Shown here in pieces: positions 36,845 through 44,732 of a stretch of DNA of 64,000 nucleotides. The translations under genes were made by a program, and so were the position numbers. How positions within the stretch are numbered: the stretch's first letter is position 1; each line of letters opens with the position of its first letter. Under the pieces are notes generated by a model. It was not told the origin of the DNA, made no database searches, and was given only the letters and a program-made list of their open reading frames with translations. Source of the DNA: Alphaproteobacteria bacterium (GTDB taxonomy: Bacteria > Pseudomonadota > Alphaproteobacteria > Caulobacterales > Caulobacteraceae); the NCBI GenBank assembly GCA_018821435.1, contig JAHJME010000025.1, positions 124,001 to 188,000 on the forward strand. The letters are read 5' to 3'.

Positions 36845-37411
36845 ATGTCCGAAACGATCCGTATCCTGGGGGTGGCCGGCAGCTTGCGCCAAGGCTCCCT
36901 GAACCGCGCCCTGCTGCGCGCCGCCGCCGATGTCGCGCCCGAGGGGGTCGTGATCGAGACCTTCGATTTGCTGGCGGTGCCGCTCTACAACGGCGACGTG
37001 GAGGCCGGCGGCGACCCCGAGGGCGTGGCGGCGTTCAAGGCGGCGATCCGCGCGGCCGACGGGGTGCTGTTCGTCTGCCCCGAGTACAACCACGGCGTCC
37101 CGGGCGTGATGAAGAACGCAGTCGACTGGGCCTCGCGCCCGCCGTCGGGCGCCGCGCTGTCCGGCAAGCCGGTGGGCATCATCGGCGCCTCGCCCGGCCA
37201 GACCGGCACGGCGCGCGGCCAGAGCCAGCTGCGCCAGGCATTCGAGTTCACCAATTCGTTCTGCCTGCCCCAGCCCGAGATCCTGGTGTTCCGGGCGCAC
37301 GAGAAGTTCGACGCCGAGGGCCGCCTGACCGACGAGGCCACCGCCAAATACCTGGCGCGCTACGTGGCCGCACTGGCCGCCTGGATCGTCCGTTTCCGCG
37401 ACGGGGGCTGA
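36845..37411 (+). CDS. NADPH-dependent FMN reductase-like flavoprotein
   Basis: A 188-residue flavodoxin-fold reductase: GVAGSLRQGSLNRALLRAA binds FMN phosphate, and FVCPEYNHGVPGVMKNAVDW is the ChrR/ArsH-type signature. Such enzymes reduce quinones, chromate or azo compounds, or supply FMNH2. It could in principle feed RutA, but it is some 20 kb away, so that is speculation. It starts downstream of the hairpin at 36792 and seems monocistronic. Confidence 0.88.
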   Translation: MSETIRILGVAGSLRQGSLNRALLRAAADVAPEGVVIETFDLLAVPLYNGDVEAGGDPEGVAAFKAAIRAADGVLFVCPEYNHGVPGVMKNAVDWASRPPSGAALSGKPVGIIGASPGQTGTARGQSQLRQAFEFTNSFCLPQPEILVFRAHEKFDAEGRLTDEATAKYLARYVAALAAWIVRFRDGG

Positions 37412-37504
37412 CGGCGGCGCAAATCCCCGCGATTGTGGCGCGTCCGACATGGGCGCGCCGCTTTGCGCGATCAGGAGCGGACGACGTCGAGTGTCGGGAA
37501 CCCC

Positions 37505-38212
37505 ATGCATATCAGGAACTGGATCGTCCTTGTCGGCGCGGCGCTGGTGCTCACCGGCTGCGCGGCCGGGCGCCAAGGCCCGCCGCCCGGCTTCGGCGCC
37601 GACGACGACGATCATGGCGATGGGCCGCCCCGTCCCCGCGCCCAGCTCTTCATCAGCCCGTCCGGCCAGCCGTTCCGCGCGCCCGGCGGCCAGCCCTATC
37701 CCGTCGCCGTGTGGTTCGCGCAGGCCGACGCCAACCACGACGGCCGCCTGACCCGCGACGAGTTCCGCGCCGACGCCGACCGCTGGTTCAAGGCGCTGGA
37801 CGTCAACGGCGACGGCCAGATCAGCATGCCCGAAGTCACCCGCTGGGAAGAGGAACTGGTCCCCGAGATCACCCGCTCCGGCCTGGGCATGAGCGGCGCC
37901 TCCGGCCGGCCCACCGCGGCCAAGCGCAACACCGTCGACACCCGGCTGCAGGGCGCGGCCGCCTACAGCCTGATCAACGAGCCGCACCCCATCCGAGGCG
38001 CCGACAGCGACTTCTCGTTCGGTGTCAGCCAGGCGGAGTGGCGCGCGGCCAGCGACCGCCGCTTCGCCCTGCTGGACGTGGACGGCGACGGCGTGCTGCT
38101 GCTCACCGACCTCAAGCCGACCCCGGCCCAGGCCATGGCCGGCATGCGGCCCGCCGGCAAGCGCACCGACCAGCGTCCCGAGGGGAGAGACGGCCCGCGG
38201 CGGCCACGCTGA
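37505..38212 (+). CDS. EF-hand calcium-binding lipoprotein
   Basis: A 235-residue lipoprotein: signal IVLVGAALVLTGC with lipobox Cys, a Pro/Gly/Asp-rich linker (GADDDDHGDGPP), and three EF-hand-like loops, DANHDGRLTRDE, DVNGDGQISMPE and DVDGDGVLLLTD. It probably binds calcium at the cell envelope. ATG at 37505; the extension to 37433 would hide the signal. Function beyond Ca binding unknown. Confidence 0.85.
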   Translation: MHIRNWIVLVGAALVLTGCAAGRQGPPPGFGADDDDHGDGPPRPRAQLFISPSGQPFRAPGGQPYPVAVWFAQADANHDGRLTRDEFRADADRWFKALDVNGDGQISMPEVTRWEEELVPEITRSGLGMSGASGRPTAAKRNTVDTRLQGAAAYSLINEPHPIRGADSDFSFGVSQAEWRAASDRRFALLDVDGDGVLLLTDLKPTPAQAMAGMRPAGKRTDQRPEGRDGPRRPR

Positions 38213-38282
38213 CGCCACGCCGCGCACGCGGCGGCTCGCAAGTTGCATCGACCCCGGGAGTTGAGCCGAATGGAGACGCGCC

Positions 38283-38471
38283 GTGAGCTTCTGGAAACGC
38301 CTGGCGCCCTACTTCCTGATCGGACCCATCTCGGGGCCGCTGCTTGCCGGGGTGGTGTTCAACGTCCGCGGGGGTCGCCCGGTGCTGGCGATGCTCTACG
38401 CCATCGCCCTGATCGCCTTCGTCGTCCTGCTGCCGCTCGTCGTGGCGCGGCTCGGGCTGAAGCTGATCTAG
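38283..38471 (+). CDS. Small two-helix membrane protein, unknown
   Basis: A 62-residue protein from GTG at 38283: MSFWKRLAPYFLIGPISGPLLAGVVFNVRGG followed by a long hydrophobic stretch to the end (AMLYAIALIAFVVLLPLVVARL). Two membrane segments with a short loop are likely. No family is recognised. The gene fits neatly between its neighbours and has coding-like GC at third positions, but its small size keeps confidence moderate. Confidence 0.55.
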   Translation: MSFWKRLAPYFLIGPISGPLLAGVVFNVRGGRPVLAMLYAIALIAFVVLLPLVVARLGLKLI

Positions 38472-38516
38472 ACCGACATCGCCGCTTCGCCGGCGCGGCG
38501 GTGTAAGCCTGCCGCC

Positions 38517-39446
38517 GTGACCAACCTGAACCGCCCCCTGCGCGACCTCGCCAAGATCGCGGCTCTCGTCCTGGCGCTGCTCTGCGCCGGGCCTGCCGCC
38601 GCCCAGCAGATGGCGGTCACCTTCGACGACCTGCCGGCGCACGGCGGCCTGCCGCCCGGCCAGACCCGCGTCCAGATCGCCCACGACATCCTGGCGGCGC
38701 TGAAGGCGGCGCGGGTGCGTTCGGCCACCGCCCTCGTCAACGGCGTCCAGGTCGAGCGCGAGCCGGGTTCCGAGGCGGCCCTGGACCTCTGGCGCAAGGC
38801 CGACCATCCGCTGGGCAGCCACACCTGGAGCCACCCGCACCTCGACATGGTGGGGCCCGACGCCTTCATGGCCGACATCGCCCGCAACGAGCCGGGGCTG
38901 GCGGCCCGCATGGCGGGGCGCGACTGGAAGTGGTTCCGCTATCCGTTCATGGCCGAGGGCGCGACGCCCGAGACCCGCGCGCAGGTGCGCCGGTATCTGG
39001 CGGAGCGCGGCTATCACATCGCCAGCGTGACGCTGAGCTTCGACGACTGGGCGTTCAACGACCCCTACGCGCGCTGCATGACCAGGGGCGACATGGCGGC
39101 GGTGGCCGAACTGGAGCGCCAGTACATGGACTGGGCGCGGCTGAGCCTGGCGCGCAGCCGGGGGTTGGCCAGGACGCTCTACGGCCGCGACATCCCCTAT
39201 GTGCTGGTGCTGCACGCCGGCGCATTCGACGCGCGCATGCTGCCCCGCCTGCTGGCCTGGTACCGAAGCGAGGGCTTCCGGTTCGCCAGCCTGGAGACGG
39301 TGGAGCGGCATCCGTTCTACCGCGACGACTATGACGCCCGGCCGTCGGACAAGCCGCTGTCGCTGGAGGCCGAAGCCGATCGGCGCGGCCACGTGGTCCC
39401 GCCCCGGCCCTGGAATCCAGGGTCGCTGAACGGGGTCTGCCGCTAG
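38517..39446 (+). CDS. Exported polysaccharide deacetylase-family protein
   Basis: A 309-residue NodB-fold protein with a signal peptide (ALVLALLCAGPAAAQQ). VTFDDLPAHGG holds the metal Asp and GSHTWSHPHLD the His pair; WFRYPFMAEGATPETR is the later motif. It may deacetylate a sugar polymer or peptidoglycan in the periplasm. The start is GTG at 38517. Its stop overlaps the end of the convergent GST-like gene by 4 bases. It is not a second PuuE, which lacks a signal peptide. Confidence 0.85.
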   Translation: MTNLNRPLRDLAKIAALVLALLCAGPAAAQQMAVTFDDLPAHGGLPPGQTRVQIAHDILAALKAARVRSATALVNGVQVEREPGSEAALDLWRKADHPLGSHTWSHPHLDMVGPDAFMADIARNEPGLAARMAGRDWKWFRYPFMAEGATPETRAQVRRYLAERGYHIASVTLSFDDWAFNDPYARCMTRGDMAAVAELERQYMDWARLSLARSRGLARTLYGRDIPYVLVLHAGAFDARMLPRLLAWYRSEGFRFASLETVERHPFYRDDYDARPSDKPLSLEAEADRRGHVVPPRPWNPGSLNGVCR

Positions 39447-40441
39447 GCCGGCGTGAGGAACGGCAGGCAGCCGGCGTCGGCGAGGATGCCCGCCAGGCCC
39501 GCGTCCCCCGCCACGACGGCGTAGCGCTCGCGCAGCACGCCCAGGGACTTGGCGTGATACTTCTGCGGCGGCTGGACGTAGGGCGTCCCCGCCAGATCCA
39601 CGCTGAATTCCGCGTCGCCGGCGGCCAGGGCCGCGGCGTTGGCCGTGGTCCAGGGCAGGAAGTAGCGGCCGATGTAGCTCAGCAGCGGCGTGAGCGTCGG
39701 GGCCAGGCTGTCCCAGCGCTCGAAATCGCCATCGACGCGCGGCTCCAGCATCCGGTGGCACCAGTCCAGCACCGCCGGCCCCCGCGCCCGGATCATCCCG
39801 CCGCAGGTCGGGTCCACCGAGCACTCGTAGAGCTGGGCGTAGAGGCCGAAGTCGCCGAACGACGGCCGCGCACCGAAGAGGTATTTCCGCGTCGCCAGGT
39901 GCGCCTCGAGGATATCGAGGAGTTCCAGGTAGTAGCCGGTGATCAGCGGGGCGTTGGCGTCGCTGGACCCCACGAAGTGACCCCGGCCGGTCATCCGTTC
40001 GCGCACCATGCGCGTCCGCTGGGCCACCTCTTCCGTCGTGCCGTTCGGCAGGCTGAGCCGCGCCAGGGTCTGGGCCGAGGCCGCCTGGTCGACGTCGGCG
40101 TACCAGCGGTGATGGAACATCAGCTTGTTGCCCCACTCGTCGCCGAACTCCTCGATCAGCGCCGACAGGAATCCGAGCGTCGGATCGGCGGGATGCATCG
40201 ACGGCTCGGGGAACCGCGCCTCGGCGCGCTCCATGATCGGCGTGGAGTCCTGCTGGCCCTCGTCCTCCGGCGTCGCCACGGTGGGCACGATCGGCAGCTT
40301 GGCGAAGCGCTTGTAGTCTTCGTCGCTGGCCGCGTTGCGCGCGATCCAACGATGGGGCACGCCCTTGAACCGGAAGTACGAGCGCACCTTCACCGAGTAA
40401 GGCGACATCTCCGATCCGAAGATCCGATAGATCTCGGCCAT
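39443..40441 (-). CDS. Large GST-like protein 1
   Basis: A 332-residue thioredoxin-fold/GST-like protein, about 100 residues longer than usual GSTs. The N-terminal GSEMSPYSVKVRSYFRFKGVPHRW, then PTVATPEDEGQQDSTPIMERAE, is the glutathione-site region; LIEEFGDEWGNKLMFHHRW starts the long helical domain. GST-like protein 2 (43704-44732) shares DSTPI, (E/D)FGDEW and MFH(H/Y)RW, so the two are paralogues. It follows TetR 2 by 35 bases and is likely co-transcribed with it. Confidence 0.82.
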   Translation of the reverse strand: MAEIYRIFGSEMSPYSVKVRSYFRFKGVPHRWIARNAASDEDYKRFAKLPIVPTVATPEDEGQQDSTPIMERAEARFPEPSMHPADPTLGFLSALIEEFGDEWGNKLMFHHRWYADVDQAASAQTLARLSLPNGTTEEVAQRTRMVRERMTGRGHFVGSSDANAPLITGYYLELLDILEAHLATRKYLFGARPSFGDFGLYAQLYECSVDPTCGGMIRARGPAVLDWCHRMLEPRVDGDFERWDSLAPTLTPLLSYIGRYFLPWTTANAAALAAGDAEFSVDLAGTPYVQPPQKYHAKSLGVLRERYAVVAGDAGLAGILADAGCLPFLTPA

Positions 40442-40476
40442 GGGCAGTCCTCCGGCACGCGTCCGCTTTGGGATCG

Positions 40477-41157
40477 CTAGGTCTTGGGGGTCTTCCGCGT
40501 CGCGCCGTCGATCCCGAGGTAGCGGATCAGCATCAGGCCCAACTCGTCGTGCAGTTCCGGCTCGTCGGCGGCCCAGGGCCCCGGCCCGTGCAGCATCGCC
40601 GAGATGATCTGGCCGTGCATCATCCGGATGGCCAGGTGGGCGCGGTTCTGGATCTTGTCGTCCACGGCGACGCCGCGCCGCCGGAACAGCTTCACCAGGA
40701 ACTCGGCCTCGATGGCCTCGACCCGCCGCATGGGCGGCCAGACGTTCTGACCCCGCAGGCTTAATTCGAACAGGGCGCGATAATAGCCCTCGATGCCGCG
40801 CACGGTCCGCGCGGTGTTGCGGGTGAGGCGGATCATCAGCTCGTCCAGCCCCTCGCCGTCGCGGGCGGGGTCCTCGAAGAACTTGGTGATATTGGCTTCG
40901 GCGCGGGCGGCCATGTCGGACTGGAGCGCCAGGAAGAACGCCTCCTTGTCCTCGAACCGGCGATAGAAGCTGCCGACGGAACAGCCGGCCCGCTTGGCGA
41001 TATCGGTGATGTGCGTCTGCCAGAAGCCCGAGGCGGCGAACGCCCGCTCGCCGGCTTTCAGCAGCCGGTCGCGCTGCTCGCGGCTCCGGTTCTGGTACGC
41101 GGGCCGGGTCCAGGTCGGATCCGACTCTGTTGCGTCCGGAGACTTGGCTTTCGGCAT
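40477..41157 (-). CDS. TetR-family regulator 2
   Basis: A 226-residue TetR regulator with the HTH at about 35-75 (RAFAASGFWQTHITDIAKRAGCSVGSFYRRFEDKEAFFLAL). It is upstream of GST-like protein 1 and close to TonB receptor 2 and GST-like protein 2, so it may control this group. It is the best-placed candidate to bind the CGGAA-N6-TTC(A/C)C sites. The 136-base gap upstream (41158-41293) contains a short TTCC-N4-GGAA dyad near 41208 but no full copy of that site. Confidence 0.9.
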   Translation of the reverse strand: MPKAKSPDATESDPTWTRPAYQNRSREQRDRLLKAGERAFAASGFWQTHITDIAKRAGCSVGSFYRRFEDKEAFFLALQSDMAARAEANITKFFEDPARDGEGLDELMIRLTRNTARTVRGIEGYYRALFELSLRGQNVWPPMRRVEAIEAEFLVKLFRRRGVAVDDKIQNRAHLAIRMMHGQIISAMLHGPGPWAADEPELHDELGLMLIRYLGIDGATRKTPKT

Positions 41158-41293
41158 CTAGGGTTTCCGCTGCTCGCCTTGCGGTTTAGCCGCCCCTCGC
41201 GCGCATTCCAATCGGAACGACGGTATGCGCCGGACGCGCATCGCGCGCCCGGGCTCCAACGCCGTGTCTAGGGGACGGATGTACGCCAAGCGG

Positions 41294-43597
41294 TCAGAAC
41301 TTGACCTGCAGCTCGACGCCGTAGGTCCGCGGCGCGCCGTACCAGCCCACGAACCCGTCGGCCGCCGTCGTGCCGCCCGCGCCGATCAGGAAGCTCAGCG
41401 GCTGCGGCGTCGTCTGCAGATAGTAGGACTTGTCCGACAGGTTCTTGCCGTAAGCCGACAGGCGCCACTGGCCGCTCTGCGACTCCACGCCCGCCCGCAG
41501 GCCGTACAGCGTGTAGGACGACTGGTAGGATCGCGGATCCAGCGTCGCGGTCAGGTACTGGTTGTCCGTAAAGGTGGCGTCGCCCTGGACGAAGAGGCCC
41601 AGGTTCTTGAACGCCAGGTCGTGACGCCAGTCGAACGCCAGGCTCCACTGCACCTTCGGGTTCTGCGCCGGCCGCTGGCCGTTGTAGTTGCACGAGCCCG
41701 GCTTGGTGCCATTGGCCACCTGCCCGCCGTAGCATTGGCCGGCGGTGTAGTCGGTGAACTCGGCGTCGTTGTAGGACATGCTGCCGTTCAGCGAGAACTC
41801 ACGGGTGACCCGCCACCGCGCGTCGGCCTCCACGCCTTGCGAGCGCCGCTCGCCGGCGTTGCCGACGATGAAGCCCGAGCCGGTGAGCGGGTTCAGCAGC
41901 GAGTCCTGGAAGTTCTTCAGCGTGGTCCGATAGACGTCGATGTTGAACACCAGCGCGCCGTCCAGCAGCGTCGTCTTCAGGCCCACCTCGTAGTTCATCG
42001 AGTTCTCGGCGTCGAACTCGAACGGGGTGTTCGGCGCGGCGGCGCGGGCGTTGAAGCCGCCGGTCTTGTAGCCGGTGGCGGCCAGCACATAGCCCATGAT
42101 GTCCGGCGTGATGTCGTACTGGGCGCCCAGGGACCAGGTGAACTTCTTCTCGCTGCGGCTAACGTCGCCCACGATGTTGGTGGGGACGGCGGCCCGGAAC
42201 TGCGGCGTGCCCACCGGGCTGTTCACGGCGGCGATGTAGCTGTCCTTCTTGTCCCAGGAATAGCGGCCGCCGCCGGTGATGCGGAAGACGTCGGTGACGT
42301 TGAAGGTGACCTGGCCGAAAGCCGCGACGCTGTCGGTCTGCTGGCGATAGTAGAAGTGGCCGAACTCGCCCGGCAACGCCCGCGCGTTGCCCGGGAAGAC
42401 GCGGGTCGACTGGCTCCCGACGTTGCTCTGGGTGTCGTAGCGCATGTTCTCGTGGAACAGATAGACGCCGCCGATGTACGTAAGCCGCTGATCGACCGGC
42501 GAGAGGATGCGAATTTCCTCGGAATAGATGTCGGCCAGCAGGCGCTGGAATCCACGGCTGATGTCCAGCGGCAGGGCGTCCGCGGCCAGCTGGGTGATGT
42601 TGTCGTCGTAGGCGTTGTAGGCCGTGATCGACGTCAGGGTGTGGCCGCCCGGCAGGTCCTTGTCGACCTGGACGGACAGGCCGTAGCTGTCGGTGGCGTT
42701 GCGGCTTTCGTAGTCGTCGTCGACCACGTGGTCCTTGTCGTCGAAGTTGCGGAACGGCCGCCCGGCCGCGGCGCTGGCGGCCAGGAAGCCCGGCGTGGCG
42801 ATGCCGCGCGGGCCGGTCGGATTGAGGATGTCCGGCGTGCAGCAATGCGAATTGATGTTGGCGTAGTAGGCGATGAAGTTGACGTCGAGGTCGTCCGCCG
42901 GCTCCCATTTCAGCCGGCCGCGCAGGCCCTTCTGGGTGGAGCCGTTGACGTCGTCGCCGGTGAACAGGTTGTGCTCATAGCCGTCGCGATCGGCCAGCCA
43001 GAACGACAGGCGGCCAGACAGGTTGTCGGTCAGCCCGCCGCCGACATAACCGGCGATGCGCTTGTCCTTGTAGTTGCCGAGCGTGCCGGTCAGCATCGCC
43101 TCGGGCGCCTGCTGTGGCGCGCGGGTGCTGATGTTGATCGCGCCCACGGGCGTGTTGCGGCCGTACAGCGTACCTTGCGGACCGCGCAGGACTTCCAGGC
43201 TGGAGATGTCCTGCAGGTTCACCTGGATCGGGCCGGCCGCCGGCAGATACACCCCGTCCAGGAACAGGCCGACACTGGCTTCGATGCCCGGGTTGGTGCC
43301 CGAGGTGCCGACGCCGCGGACGAACACCGTCGTGTTGCGGTTGTTGTTCGACTGGGTGATCTGGACGCTGGGCAGGAACTTGGACAGCTCGGTGATGTTG
43401 GTCACGCCGCGCTTCTCGATCTGGTCGCCGCTGATCGCGGAGACGGCCATCGGCACGTCCTGGATGTTCTCGGCCCGCTTCTGGGCCGTGACCACCACCG
43501 TCTCGACCTCGTTGCCCTCCTGGGCCAGGGCCGGCGCGCTCGCCATCGCGGCCATCGCGGCCCCCAGCAGCAGGACGTATTTGCTCGATGCGATCAT
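41294..43597 (-). CDS. TonB-dependent outer-membrane receptor 2
   Basis: A 767-residue receptor: signal peptide ending ASAPALAQ, ETVVVTAQKRAENIQDVPMAVSAISGDQIEKRG (TonB box and plug start), ISSLEVLRGPQGTLYGRNTPVGAINI in the plug, and a barrel ending YGVELQVKF with terminal Phe. ATG at 43597 starts the signal; the ORF to 43705 is an extension. It is divergent from GST-like protein 2, with a palindromic CGGAA-N6-TTCCG site between. It may import an aromatic or hydrophobic sulfated compound, but that is inferred only from neighbours. Confidence 0.93.
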   Translation of the reverse strand: MIASSKYVLLLGAAMAAMASAPALAQEGNEVETVVVTAQKRAENIQDVPMAVSAISGDQIEKRGVTNITELSKFLPSVQITQSNNNRNTTVFVRGVGTSGTNPGIEASVGLFLDGVYLPAAGPIQVNLQDISSLEVLRGPQGTLYGRNTPVGAINISTRAPQQAPEAMLTGTLGNYKDKRIAGYVGGGLTDNLSGRLSFWLADRDGYEHNLFTGDDVNGSTQKGLRGRLKWEPADDLDVNFIAYYANINSHCCTPDILNPTGPRGIATPGFLAASAAAGRPFRNFDDKDHVVDDDYESRNATDSYGLSVQVDKDLPGGHTLTSITAYNAYDDNITQLAADALPLDISRGFQRLLADIYSEEIRILSPVDQRLTYIGGVYLFHENMRYDTQSNVGSQSTRVFPGNARALPGEFGHFYYRQQTDSVAAFGQVTFNVTDVFRITGGGRYSWDKKDSYIAAVNSPVGTPQFRAAVPTNIVGDVSRSEKKFTWSLGAQYDITPDIMGYVLAATGYKTGGFNARAAAPNTPFEFDAENSMNYEVGLKTTLLDGALVFNIDVYRTTLKNFQDSLLNPLTGSGFIVGNAGERRSQGVEADARWRVTREFSLNGSMSYNDAEFTDYTAGQCYGGQVANGTKPGSCNYNGQRPAQNPKVQWSLAFDWRHDLAFKNLGLFVQGDATFTDNQYLTATLDPRSYQSSYTLYGLRAGVESQSGQWRLSAYGKNLSDKSYYLQTTPQPLSFLIGAGGTTAADGFVGWYGAPRTYGVELQVKF

Positions 43598-43632
43598 TGG
43601 CGTCTGGATCCTTCCCCGATGCGCTCTCTTTT

Positions 43633-43648
43633 CGGAACGCGAATTCCG
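43633..43648. promoter_or_regulatory. Putative operator CGGAA-CGCGAA-TTCCG (site 4, palindromic)
   Basis: Perfect five-base arms with six-base spacing, 35 bases ahead of TonB receptor 2 and 55 bases ahead of GST-like protein 2. It is the most symmetric member of the group. Confidence 0.55.
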
Positions 43649-43703
43649 CTTCATACTCTGTGGAAGGTCCCGGACTGTCAACGGGGACGCCTGGGAGGCG
43701 CGC

Positions 43704-44732
43704 ATGAAAACGACTGAGGATCGGGTGCTGCTGAACGGAGTGCCGGGCTCGCCCTACACCCGCAAGATGCTGGCGTTGCTGCGTTATCGGCGCATTCCCT
43801 ACAGCCTGATCCAGCTCTCGCACGAGGCGCCGCACCTGCCGCGACCGAAGGTCTCGCTGCTGCCGACCTTCTACTTCCCCGGCCCCGACGGCGCGCTGGT
43901 CGCCACCACCGACTCGACGCCGATTCTGCGGCGGCTGGAGCGCGAGCACGCGGGGCGCGAGGCGCGGCCGTCCGACCCGGCCCTGGCGCTGATCGACGCC
44001 CTGCTGGAAGACTTCGGCGACGAATGGCTGACCAAGGCCATGTTCCACTACCGCTGGGCCTATGCCGACGACGTGGCCAAGGCCGCCGCCGTGCTGCCCG
44101 CCTACACCAAGGCTCTTCTTCCCGACGCCGAGCTGCGGGCCGCCGGCGCGACCTTCGCCGACCGCCAGATTCCGCGCCTGCGCTACGTCGGCTCCAACCC
44201 CGTCACCGGACCGGTGATCGAGGCCAGCTACGTCCGCTTCGTGGACCTGCTGGAGGATCACCTCCGCACCCACCGCTTCCTGCTGGGGAGCCGCCCGGCG
44301 GCGGCCGACTTCGCCAACTACGGCCAGCTGACCCAGCTCGTGCACTTCGACCCGACGTCGATGGCGCTGACCCATGCCCGCGCGCAACGCGTCGCCGCCT
44401 GGGTGCTGCTGATGGAGGACCTCTCCGGCGAGGACCCCAAGCCCGCCGACTGGTTCGACGTGGGCGCCCTGCCCGCCACCTTGACCGCGATCCTGGGCGA
44501 GGCCGGGCGGACCTACGCACCGCTGCTGCTGGCCAACGCCGCGGCGGTCCAGGCCGGAGCCTCCGAGGTGGCGACAGAGATCGACGGCAAGCCCTGGATG
44601 ATGCAGCCCTTCGTCTACCAGGCCAAGTGCCTGGCCTGGCTGCGCGAGGAATACGCCGCCCTCGACGACAAGGACCGCGCCCGGGTGGACGCGGCCCTGG
44701 CCGGCACGGGGTGCGAGGTGCTGTTCGGCTAG
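43704..44732 (+). CDS. Large GST-like protein 2
   Basis: A 342-residue paralogue of GST-like protein 1: NGVPGSPYTRKMLALLRYRRIPY at the glutathione-site end, TTDSTPILRRLE, LLEDFGDEWLTKAMFHYRW, and a long C-terminal helical domain (PAAADFANYGQL). ATG at 43704 follows GGGAGG; the earlier in-frame ORF from 43074 is a shadow of TonB receptor 2. It overlaps the convergent sulfatase 2 stop by 4 bases. It may conjugate or isomerise the compound imported by the divergent receptor. Confidence 0.82.
   Translation: MKTTEDRVLLNGVPGSPYTRKMLALLRYRRIPYSLIQLSHEAPHLPRPKVSLLPTFYFPGPDGALVATTDSTPILRRLEREHAGREARPSDPALALIDALLEDFGDEWLTKAMFHYRWAYADDVAKAAAVLPAYTKALLPDAELRAAGATFADRQIPRLRYVGSNPVTGPVIEASYVRFVDLLEDHLRTHRFLLGSRPAAADFANYGQLTQLVHFDPTSMALTHARAQRVAAWVLLMEDLSGEDPKPADWFDVGALPATLTAILGEAGRTYAPLLLANAAAVQAGASEVATEIDGKPWMMQPFVYQAKCLAWLREEYAALDDKDRARVDAALAGTGCEVLFG

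Noticed and set aside
38517..39446. Second allantoinase (PuuE) because of the deacetylase fold
   Set aside because: It has a signal peptide and lacks the PuuE N-terminal segments; a general polysaccharide deacetylase fits better.
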